In this document: positions 34,995 through 44,594 of the stretch, one piece after another | How positions within the stretch are numbered: position 1 is the first letter of the stretch | Layout: each line of letters opens with the position of its first letter | Source of the DNA: Liolophura sinensis | Lineage: Eukaryota; Mollusca; Polyplacophora; Chitonida; Chitonidae | Length of the DNA stretch: 64,000 nt | Direction: 5' to 3' | Assembly (NCBI RefSeq): GCF_032854445.1 | Contig: NC_088295.1 | Span: 34,814,510-34,878,509, forward strand | The notes under the pieces: model-generated | The model's database searches: none | What the model saw: only the letters and a program-made list of their open reading frames with translations | Told to the model about the DNA's origin: nothing | Position numbers and translations under genes: made by a program

Positions 34995-36300
34995 TACAAG
35001 AAAAAGCAAACATACACCGGAGAGCATAGACCAGGATAAGCTACTGTTGCTTGAAGCAATACATCCCTGCTTATAGTGCACTATAACTTATAAAAATGTA
35101 TAAGTCATTTGGGATATACGTGTAGTTTAAAAGTTGTATCAACTGGATGGGATTTTCATTGTAAATGAAAAATGACAGCACTCTCGGTTAAACATGTCAA
35201 GGCTGTAGAGGGTCACTTTGCACAGATGACACCGGGCACGTATGGGAAACAACACGGTAACTTAGTGTTTAAGCTCTACAAAGAAAAAAAACTGCTGTAT
35301 TTTTCGTTTCTTCATAACAGAAATCTCCAACAGACGTTATTTCTTAATATGTCGCTGTTTTGACGGTTGCGGTTCATTGTGGCAGGGCTTTCGAAACGTC
35401 CTAGAACAAAGAAATGGCTTGTTGTCTACGTCTTCCACAAATGAATGTGCAATTTAAACAGAACATTTCTGTGTTTCAAAATGATAATACGATAAGATAG
35501 GAGCGATTGAACAATGTTCATATATTGCTTAATTCTGGAATAAATCTTTTGAATTGAAAGCAAAAAGACACTCTCAGTAGTTTTGCTATTTCTCTATGAA
35601 AACGTGGGGAATACGTTGCATTGCAAACCAATATTTTTTTTTTGATAATTTTTAGATTTTGTGTTGATAATGTTTGTGCTCAAATTGATCATATTCCCCT
35701 TAACTTCATACTGATATTTCCGGAGATCTCGTTTTTCCACATTTCAGGATCTTCCAGACAGATGTTATTCTATACACTACGTTTTTGTTACATATATACT
35801 CCACAGCTGACTTTCTCTGACCTCACGTGATACAGGAATGGCCTTGTGATTAAACTTACTCTACATTGTCATTGGGTGATTTCCATTATGTAGTACACAC
35901 ACTTTTCATACCTATGATGACGCCTTAAGCAAAGTGATTAATCAGCCCATTCAATTAGACATGTAACATAACGCAGGTAACAGTGAAAATACAGCGTTTA
36001 AACCCGCAGGTGCATTCAGTCATTAATTTTATTACCATTTCAGCTGCAGCGTGCGCTTTTAACCCCATTGGTGTCGTCAAAGAATTCCATTTTCAACCGT
36101 AATCTGGATTTCCTAAAGCACCCGCTTCTAAACAGCATTCAATACAAATCCGAAACATTCCCGAGAAACCAAATTAATTTAGAGTGTCCTTAATGTTGTT
36201 GAAAGTCCGATGTCCTTGACTTGATAATCAACCAGATAACATCAACGACGTAATTGGAATAGTGCATGACATAAATGAGCCGCCTGGGAGCATGGCAGAT
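34995..36300. other. Intergenic DNA between GPX-a and GPX-b
   Basis: AT-rich, with no repeat family or gene recognised. The short open frames (such as 35172-35363 and 35621-35830) show no domain. Confidence 0.5.
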
Positions 36301-36326
36301 GGTGACGACCAGATAAGACCAGAGTC

Positions 36327-36333
36327 TATATAA
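36327..36333 (+). promoter_or_regulatory. TATA box of GPX-b
   Basis: TATATAA lies 42 bases before the start codon, so the 5' UTR is very short. An AGATAAGA (GATA-factor type) word lies just upstream at 36311-36318. Confidence 0.7.
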
Positions 36334-36374
36334 CCCCGTACCCTGGTGACATAAAGACGCACCCAGTCAGGAAG

Positions 36375-38105
36375 ATGAGGAGCCAAGGCGGTTCTCTGGT
36401 CCTGCTAGCCCTCTGGGGGACCCTGGGTCTGACCATCGGTCAGCGGGTCCAGTGTGAGAAAGCCACCGACGACATCTACCAGTTTAGCTTAAGAGACGTC
36501 CACAAGGAGAGGCTGATCTCCTTGCAAAAATATCGAGGCGATGTCGTATTAGTGGTCAACGTGGCGACCTTCTGAGGTTTGACCCACCACTATTACGGCT
36601 TGAATGCACTACAAGACGAATTCCGTTACGACGGGTTCCACATCCTGGGTATACCTTGTAATCAGTTTGGTAAGGTAAGTCACCCTCATAATTCTCACCG
36701 GCCTCAATATAACTCTTTTCGTAGTGTCGTAAACTTCATGATTGTATGCGTAATTTTCTTCACAAGTCTGCTGTTTTATGTCTGGTTCTTATGGGAAGTG
36801 TCATGGGAATGTACGTGTATTTCGTCGTCATGCCTCCTCACGTGAGGCTTGGATTGAAGTAATATCTTGTGTATATTAGCCAATCTTCTTACCCAGTCTA
36901 CTACGACCCACACCTTGAAATCGTTTCAATAACCGATTTCGGGCTTTAGCCCAAAATTGTGATCCAAATTAAAATCTTAATATATGCATCGTGAACAATT
37001 TCAATCAAGTCGGAACATCAAGTTTCATATATTTTGTTTGATTCAGAAGGTTAAAGTTTCTTGAACTTCAGTCCAAAATGATTTTGTGAAACAAGCCCTG
37101 CTTGCTTGTATATAACGCCGCGTAGGAATGTGAAACATGACCCAGAACAGTGTATTCAGATATTTCATCCTTGTGGAGAAGCACATACATAATCACCTTT
37201 GTTTGATGTCCAAGCATGATCTCCAAGTTTGGATAACTATTTCTTGTTTCAGCAAGAGCCCGGGGCCAATGGGACAGAGATCCTGAACGGGATAAAGTAC
37301 GTAAGACCTGGTGGAGGGTTCGAACCCAACTTCCAGCTTTTTGAAAAGATCGACGTCAACGGTGAACACGAACATCCACTCTACACCTACCTCAAGGTAA
37401 GACACAATCATGGGTCAAACCATCGGGTATTAATAAACCAATCAGAGAAAGACACTTCTGGTTTTGTAAACATCAAAAGTCCTCTTAATGCCGTCCTTTG
37501 TGGCTTCATGGTAATCCATCTCTGTTTTAAATTAAATAAATATTAGACCTATATGAACTAGCTAATAAATAAAGGAAAGGCGCAATAAGTGAATGAGAAC
37601 GCAAACCTGCGCCAGAGCTAAGTGTGGAAATCCACCCAATGGCGAGGAATCGTTCAAACAACATTTGCATCCGGATCTCGATTTGAATCACAGTCAAAAG
37701 TTAATGGATTGATTCTTATTTCCGATGCCTTCCTGTGCATCCAAATCCCTTCCGTGAAGTTACTGATAGACATAGAGACAGACAGAGAGACAAATCAACG
37801 CCAGTAAAACAAAGCTCCCTTGGCGAAAATAACGAAGAAGAACAATGACTCGACTGGAGTTTGTTATTTGCTTTCTTCTGTTCCAGGATCACTGTGGACC
37901 AACTCACAAGAAGTTCAATTCAGACAGGATTTGGTACTACCCAATCGGTGTCAGTGATGTTTGGTGGAATTTTGAGACCTTCCTCATCAACCATGAAGGA
38001 ATTCCCATCCATCGGTTTAACCCGGTCACTGACCCACGTGACCTCAGAAGCTTTATCATAGATCTTCTCATCCACAAACAAGCTTCCAAACCTGTTGGGA
38101 AGTAA
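36375..38105 (+). CDS. GPX3-like: GPX-b: secreted selenoprotein glutathione peroxidase (GPX3-like)
   Basis: Extracellular peroxide reduction. Exons 36375-36674, 37253-37396 and 37887-38105, all phase 0, give 220 residues. The signal peptide is [19 protein letters not shown]. The TGA at 36573-36575 is Sec67 (VNVATF[11 protein letters not shown]), with Gln97 in PCNQFGK and Trp175-Asn176 in WWNFETF, so the catalytic tetrad is complete. Exon 2 carries [11 protein letters not shown] and [17 protein letters not shown], typical of tetrameric GPX. It is the closest paralogue of GPX-c (MRSQGGS/MKSQGGS leaders, similar 3' UTR), so it arose from a recent tandem duplication. A TATA box lies 42 bases upstream. 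The SECIS is atypical (see 38204). Confidence 0.92.
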
Positions 38106-38203
38106 ACATCGCTTCATCTTAGAATATGCATTACGACTGAAACTGACATTGTTTTCCGAGAATTTGCATGTGGCATTGCGTCCGTCTTGCTAAGGCAGTG
38201 CTC

Positions 38204-38251
38204 TTGACGGTAACTCCCTGACCAGCCATCGAGCTGTGGGCGTGACCTGAT
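38204..38251 (+). promoter_or_regulatory. Atypical SECIS element of GPX-b
   Basis: The quartet strands are TTGA (38204-38207) and TGAT (38248-38251). The helix pairs GGTAACTCCC with GGGCGTGACC, and the mini-stem CAGC/GCTG closes the loop CATCGA. It aligns base by base with the GPX-c SECIS, but the unpaired AA is replaced (TGACCAGC instead of TGAACAGC) and the 5' quartet reads TTGA rather than ATGA. An AATAAA follows at 38380-38385. Confidence 0.75.
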
Positions 38252-38389
38252 TCATGGGAAGGGCGGCGCTAGGGTTAAAGTGCATTCGCCCTAAATCTGT
38301 CCTGACCAACCCACTGACTATACTAACGGAGACAATTGCCGGCAAACTCTAGTGAAATGATGTCAGTGTCAACTGTTAGAATAAAAAGT

Positions 38390-39085
38390 ATGTATTAAAA
38401 TCAAGCAGCGTTTGAATATTTGTCCACTGAAGCTAAGATCGAATGGCCCAGCACTGCGATGAGCGTTGAGAACAAATACCTATCACAGACAGACATGACA
38501 TATAACCGTATAAAAATAACAATGGGCATGACACAGATTTAGTTTGAAGTGAGAGATGTTATCAATTGCACTCCAGAAGAAGACTTTTTGTTTTAATATC
38601 ACCAATACGAAATGCCAACAAACAGCATATTCTATAGTGGGCCCCTGACCTTGGGGACACTCCGAGTCACAGTTCTAGATGCACGGGGTATCAATCTGAT
38701 CGTTATTCAATCTTGCATGACGATTTTTTTACAAAATTTTGTAAAATTTTAAAAACTTTGAAATAAACTTTGCTTACAATCTGTCATAAATTAAAGAATC
38801 CAGCAAATCCTTAGAATATTTGAGGATAGAGGTATACATGTGTACACATGTACGCCATAGAAACGATTCATGTCATTCGATCTAAAGATCAAGCAAGATG
38901 GAACCAAGGCTATTGTGGTATACACTGAAACCCGCATTGTTGTGCTACATGCACGTAACTCCGTGACAGTCAATGTAGGTGGTACTGCATCGTGATGATA
39001 GTTGCGTAACGTTATCATCACTGTGTGCAACTGTTGCGTTCTAGGTGGTGTTATGTTACACTATATAGACCAAGGTGATCTAGGA
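38390..39085. other. Intergenic DNA between GPX-b and GPX-c
   Basis: No gene or repeat family recognised before the minisatellite that begins near 39090. Confidence 0.5.
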
Positions 39086-39089
39086 AATG

Positions 39090-39600
39090 TTATCAGTGAT
39101 ACCAAGAATAGGTAAAGGAGACCAAGGCAATGTCATGTTACACCAAGAATGGGAGAAAGAGACCAAGGCAATGTTATGTTACATCGAGAATAGGCGAAGG
39201 AGACCTAGGCAATGTTATATTACACATAGAAGACCAAGAGACCAAGCCAAGAATAAGTCACACCATTAATATACAAAGGAGAGCAAATGAATGTCATGTT
39301 ACATGAAGAATAGACAAAGGAGATCAAGACAATGTTATGTTACACCAAGAACAGGCGAAGGCGATCAAGACAATGTTATGTTACACCAAGAATAGGCGAA
39401 GGAGACCAAAGCAATGTCATTTTACACCGAGAATAGGCGACAGTGACCAATCATGTCACACCAAGAAAAAGCGCAGGAGGCCAAGGCAATGTTATATTAC
39501 ACCTAGAATTGACAGAGAATAAGTCATACCATTAATAGACAAATGAGAGCAAATCAATGTCATGTTACATCAAGAATAGGCGGAGGAGACAATTTTATGG
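39090..39600. repeat. Minisatellite upstream of GPX-c, about 43 bases x 11
   Basis: The unit contains AATGTTATGTTACACCAAGA and ATAGGCGAAGGAGACCAAGG. Copies vary by substitutions and small deletions. It ends about 200 bases before the GPX-c TATA box, within reach of its promoter region. The short open frames here are repeat translations. Confidence 0.85.
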
Positions 39601-39793
39601 TGCACGAAGACATAGCGGTGGAGACAATGCCATCTGCAGTGGAACTCCTAATTCCATTTCCGACATTAAACATTGCATCCTGAATATAGGTCATCAAACT
39701 ATTTATCTCAAAGCCAGTGGAGTGCATTTGGAGGCTCTGAGAACATACCAGGTGGACCGCAGCCCGTGGACAATCCCCTCCCTGCCGTTATCA

Positions 39794-39799
39794 TATAAA
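39794..39799 (+). promoter_or_regulatory. TATA box of GPX-c
   Basis: TATAAA lies 50 bases before the ATG at 39844. A transcript starting about 30 bases downstream of it would exclude the in-frame ATG at 39814, which supports the later start. Confidence 0.65.
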
Positions 39800-39843
39800 T
39801 CAGCCCAAGGTTTGTGAAGACAGCAAACCCAGCGCTAAGGACA

Positions 39844-42369
39844 ATGAAGAGCCAAGGTGGTTCTTTAGCCCTGTTGACCCTTTGCGGGGCCCTGGGTGTA
39901 GCGGTTGGGCAGAGGGTGGAGTGTCAGAGACCCGCCAATGCCTCAGACACCATCTACAACTTCAGCTTAAGAGATGTACACAAACAGAAGACGATATCAC
40001 TAGACCAGTACCGAGGGGATATCGTCTTGGTGGTCAACGTGGCCACCTTCTGAGGGTTAACCCCCCATTATTATGGGATGAATGCACTACAAACGGAATT
40101 CGGTCACGACGGATTCCACGTCCTTGGTTTTCCTTGTAACCAGTTCAACAAGGTAAGAAACGCCTAGGCAGACGCTCCCGTTTCAAGATTGAATGTTTCT
40201 TTTTTATTAGCCATAAAAAGAGCGGCATTCCTTTCTTCGTATTTTATATTCGTACTTTGTATACTTTCTTGGTTCTTTAGTAGTTTGTGTTATACGTCAT
40301 TTTGGGAATGACCTTCCGACCTGGAACGTCCATCTTGGTTGACAGCTGGTGTACGGCGCATAGAATCATATTCTTATAGTTTTAAGAGGGTGAAAATATT
40401 AAATAAATATCTTGGTTCTTTTTTTCCTCTTATTGGCAATTATACAAAACCCACCAAATATACAATGTGACAAGTACATATCATAACATACGTGCTCGCC
40501 CACATTGTACCAAATATATTCTTAATATGCAAATTATTTTGTGAAAACATCTGCAAATAAACTTCAACTTTCTATTTAAAAAAATTAAATCTTTATTTGA
40601 TTTTTAGCAAGAACCTGGGGCCAATGGGACAGAGATCCTGAACGGAGTGAAGTACGTAAGACCTGGTGGAGGGTTCGTCCCCAATTTCCAGCTTTTTGAG
40701 AAGATCGATGTCAACGGGGAGCACGAAAATCCGCTCTATACGTACCTCAAGGTCAGTCTGTGGCTACAATCAATCAGTCAATCAGTCAGCTCAATCATTG
40801 CACCATGAGTAACAATGTCATAGCAGTCAGAGCTTGAAACATCTTGGGTAAATCGGGCGTCATGATAAGTTTACATTCTGTGTAGAATCTGATGTCGTGA
40901 TGTCCTTAAATCCTGTGTAGTTTCTGACATCATGGTGTCCTTACATCCTGTATAGTTTCTGACATCATGATGTCCTTATATCCTGTGTAGTTTCTGACAT
41001 CATGGTGCCCTTATATCCTGTGTGGTTTCTGACATCATGGTGCCCTTATATCCTGTGTAGTTTCTGACATCATGGTGCCCTTATATCCTGTGTAGTTTCT
41101 GACATCATGGTGCCCTTATATCCTGTATAGTTTCTGACATCATGGTGCCCTTATATCCTGTATAGTTTCTGACATCATGGTGCCCTTATATCCTGTGTAG
41201 TTTCTGACATCATGGTGCTCTTATATCCTGTGTAGTTTCTGACATCATGGTGCCCTTATATCCTGTATAGTTTCTGACATCATGGTGCCCTTATATCCTG
41301 TGTGGTTTCTGACATCGTGGTGCCCTTATATCCTGTGTAGTTTCTGACATCATGGTGCCCTTATATCCTGTGTAGTTTCTGACATCATGGTGTCCTTATA
41401 TCCTGTGTAGTTTCTGACATCACGATGTCCTTATATCCTGTGTAGTTTCTGACATCATGGTGCCCTTAGAGCCCGTGGGTTTTTAACACAACATATCTCT
41501 ATCCCTCCAAATTCAAGGATTTGATTTGCGCGTGAGATTTAAGCATGATATTCATAGAAGAACATTCGATTGACATGGAAATTCTCCTTTTCCCTGTCCT
41601 TTAATCTCAAAGTAAGTAAAACAAACAATTACTTACGGGTATAACAACAACTTTTTATTTATTGTCAGGTTGATAACATCAGCATCAAAACATCATATGT
41701 TCTAAAGAAATTGTTATCCATTGCCTTTTCCACTTAGGTTTTACGTATGCCTCCTTAACTCCTGTAACTCCTTAATGACAATTAAAAATTAAGTGTAAAA
41801 AATTAATCTCCAAAATTGTTTTCGAAGCCGTTATTCTTCTCTTTGTATTTTTTTTTGTCTCAATGTGTGACCTATCTCGCACAGGACTACCGAGGACTCC
41901 CGAGGATTGTAATAATACAATCTAGTAACCTTCAGTGACGTCCGTAGTGTGTAAGATGTCAGTCTCACAATAAACAGTTATATAATACTGGCTTGCTGCG
42001 ACTATTGGAGGTGGTTTGTCAGGTGCCAGACGAAGGTCGGTTTCTCCGGTTTCCTCCACTCATAATCCTGACCGTCGTCATATAAGAGAACACATATATC
42101 AAATAAACAAATAAGATCAATTTGCTGATGTTAATATATTCTCTCCCCAGGCGCACTGTGGCCCTACACACAAAGTGTTCCGCTCCGACATGATCTGGTA
42201 CTATCCGATCGCGGTCAGTGACATTTGGTGGAATTGGGAGATGTTCTTGGTAAACCACGAGGGAATTCCAGTCCATCGCTTCAACCCAGTCACCGATCCT
42301 CATGACCTCAGGCCTTTCATAACTGACCTCTTAATCAAAAGGGAGGCGGCCAAGCCAATTGGCAAGTAA
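39844..42369 (+). CDS. GPX3-like: GPX-c: secreted selenoprotein glutathione peroxidase (GPX3-like)
   Basis: Extracellular peroxide reduction. Exons 39844-40152, 40608-40751 and 42151-42369 are phase 0 and give 223 residues. The start at 39844 was chosen over 39814 because it begins the signal peptide ([18 protein letters not shown]), matches GPX-b, and fits the TATA spacing. The TGA at 40051-40053 is Sec70. The tetrad is completed by Gln100 (PCNQFNK) and Trp178-Asn179 (WWNWEMF). Exon 2 has [11 protein letters not shown] and [17 protein letters not shown]. There is an N-glycosylation sequon (NAS) in the mature N-terminus. Intron 2 holds a 38-base minisatellite and a SINE fragment. A SECIS follows at 42469-42517. 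Confidence 0.92.
40235..40350 (+). mobile_element. Fossil fragment related to the one in GPX-a intron 2
   Basis: TTCGTACTTTGTATACTTTC, GGTTCTTTAGTAGTTTGTG and CATTTTGGGAATG resemble about 33655-33780. It lies in GPX-c intron 1, whereas the relative is in GPX-a intron 2, so it is better explained by a dispersed element than by shared gene ancestry. Broken and old. Confidence 0.45.
40860..41475. repeat. Minisatellite in GPX-c intron 2, 38 bases x about 16
   Basis: The unit contains TTATATCCTGTGTAGTTTCT and GACATCATGGTGCCC. Copies are nearly identical apart from TGTGTAG/TGTATAG and GCCC/GTCC variants, which suggests recent spread. Unlike the arrays in GPX-a and GPX-d it does not resemble the adjoining exon. 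Confidence 0.92.
42020..42118 (+). mobile_element. SINE family B 3' fragment
   Basis: TTTCTCCGGTTTCCTCCACT, CCGTCGTCATATAAG and ATCAAATAAACAAATAAG. Located just before GPX-c exon 3, head missing. Confidence 0.65.
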
Positions 42370-42468
42370 CCGGTGTACATGAAAACGTATAAATATCATT
42401 ACCGATGAAGTTTAGCTTACTTCACGGGATTTTGTGGCAGTGTTCTCTATTTCGTTAAGACAGTGTTA

Positions 42469-42517
42469 ATGACGGCCATCCCGTGAACAGCTTCTAGTGC
42501 TGTGGGCGTGGCTTGAT
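42469..42517 (+). promoter_or_regulatory. SECIS element of GPX-c (with downstream AATAAA)
   Basis: ATGA (42469-42472) and TTGAT (42513-42517) form the quartet. The helix pairs GCCA with TGGC and CC with GG after an internal mismatch. The unpaired AA is in GTGAACAGC, and the mini-stem CAGC/GCTG is intact. Sequence similarity to GPX-b continues well beyond the SECIS. An AATAAA lies at 42648-42653. Confidence 0.87.
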
Positions 42518-42654
42518 TCCTGGAAGGGACCGTGCCGGGGTTTAGTGCATTCACCCCTCATCTGTACTGACCAACCCCACTGACTGTAACAACTGAGGAT
42601 GCTGTATTCAAATTCCCTTGAAATAATGTGAAAACTCCATCAGGTGAAATAAAA

Positions 42655-44550
42655 CGGTTTTTCAACCCCAAAAATGTTTTTTTCCCCCAAATTATATGAA
42701 ACCCTTTGCTTTAACTCCAAGACGAGGATTTGTTCTCAAATAAAGTAACTTCAGTAAGTCTGAGTGATGTCCAGAAGGCGTACCTGATATATACACCTGT
42801 ATGAAGAGACAAGTGCTGGTATACCCATGCACTGACTGAGTGTTTACAAAAACACAGGTGGTTAACATGTTTAAGTGCACTAACGTGTAGCGGTGTGTAG
42901 AAACGGTCTGGTGCAGTGCTAGAACAGCGACAACATAGGTTCGTATCCAAACCCCCAAATTATGTTGATTGATTGTTTGTGTATCGTTGACAGTCGGTTA
43001 TCTACAAAGGCACAAAGGCTACTGCCAGCATGAGAGTTAATGACTGTTTTATATCATCTGGAGATGTTCTTATCTTTACTTGTACACACAGTAAACATAG
43101 ATCATTTAATTCGCCTGGTTACACAGGCTTGCATGTGCCCGACATATGAAGAAGGAAGTGCGCTAAATAATAGTTAAATCAATCACTTAAATAGGTCCGT
43201 TAAAACAAAAGTGTACGTGGTATGTTTCAAGCATAAATATAAAAATTATGGAGGACCCGAATCAGCAAAATGAGAACTGAAATAAGCAGCATTTCGAAGG
43301 GCACATTCGGAAACAACAGCTCACGGTTACCAAAGAAAAGTCCCTCAGGAACACATACAGGGTAAAGTGAGGATGCTGGCACAAGTTCATGGTAATGGTT
43401 GGAAAAAATCTGTTTACCCGCGAATCCAGATCAAAATCACCGTGGTAGTGCGCTGTTGGTATCAAATTCAATCCCAAGCACAGATATGTGCTCAATAAAG
43501 TTATGAGGGTTATGACTGCCATAATAAACAATGATAACCCCCGGGCTACGGGGAATTAAACATGCCTGTTTGCCATGCAGGTATCTTTAAATACAATAAG
43601 CCTCAATTCATACCTATGGGTATTTGTGGTTATCGATTATTGGTAGAAACTGACCCTACGATCATCGATTTAAAACACTCTCTGTCCGCAGAGGAGTAAT
43701 ACATGGCGTATATATGAATGTCCAATGTACTCATGTCAATCAACTTGTGATTTGAGGTGATACTAAAATGAAGTTCACGTGATCTGAGAGGGAATCAGGC
43801 TAAGGTAGTATGGGAGCTAGATCCCAACAGAAACTCCATCATATCATACTAACTCAGCTGCTTTCGTGATAAATATTCCGATGACTGTATTTCACCTCAA
43901 ATTTGCTCAGTCAAAAATGGACTTTCAGATTCACATAAAGACTTTAAAACGACACTATTGAAGTTCTTCTGAAATTAATCAAAGGTCACAAAAATTTATC
44001 ATGTGACAGAATCAAGCAAAATGTGTCACTTTACGCCTTAATTTTAGGTGAAATACAGTAACTAACTACGCTAATGGTACATAGCACAATGACCCATGAG
44101 CACGACTCGTTTTTCTTTACTATATCTTATCGCAAGCGCTTTGGCCATTTACACAACACAGTTTCCTCGCTACTGACCTTGTTGTCTCTCTACCTCCCCC
44201 TGTAGCGAAAGGTCCTCGTTCCGCTTCCAAATGTAACCGACACTTACGATCCCAAGTTGTGGCCTAGTCATCGCCCGTCTAAAATTCTGATCCTTGCATA
44301 AACTGAATGCATCATCATGCATCTCTACGAACCGTATTCTGATGTAAGCAACCTCTCTCGCCACCACAACGTATGGGGCCATTGTTTGGATCATTTCGCA
44401 ATTACAAAATTTTCTCTCAAAATGTTTCATTCAATCCAGCCTAGATTCAACCTTTTGAACTGTTTACGACGAATTGGAAAGCCTTACTTTTCGTCCGTGA
44501 CGGGTTTTCCATTAAATTTTGGCAAAACCGGTCTACCATAGTTTTCACTC
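42655..44550. other. Intergenic DNA between GPX-c and GPX-d
   Basis: No gene was recognised. An open frame on the - strand at 44170-44430 has no domain I can name; it could be part of an unrecognised dispersed repeat. Confidence 0.45.
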
Positions 44551-44551
44551 T

Positions 44552-44558
44552 TATATAA
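44552..44558 (+). promoter_or_regulatory. TATA box of GPX-d
   Basis: TATATAA lies 37 bases before the start codon, as in GPX-b. Confidence 0.7.
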
Positions 44559-44594
44559 GACGTTGGCAAATCCTCAGCTCAGAGATCCGCCAAG

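Noticed and set aside
39814-39843. Upstream ATG of GPX-c as start
   Set aside because: It would precede or overlap the predicted transcription start set by the TATA box, and the later ATG begins the signal peptide shared with GPX-b.
40860-41475. CRISPR-like array
   Set aside because: Eukaryotic minisatellite with head-to-tail 38-base units and no unique spacers.
44170-44430. 86-codon open frame on the - strand upstream of GPX-d
   Set aside because: No family recognised; possibly part of a repeat. Not enough to call a gene.
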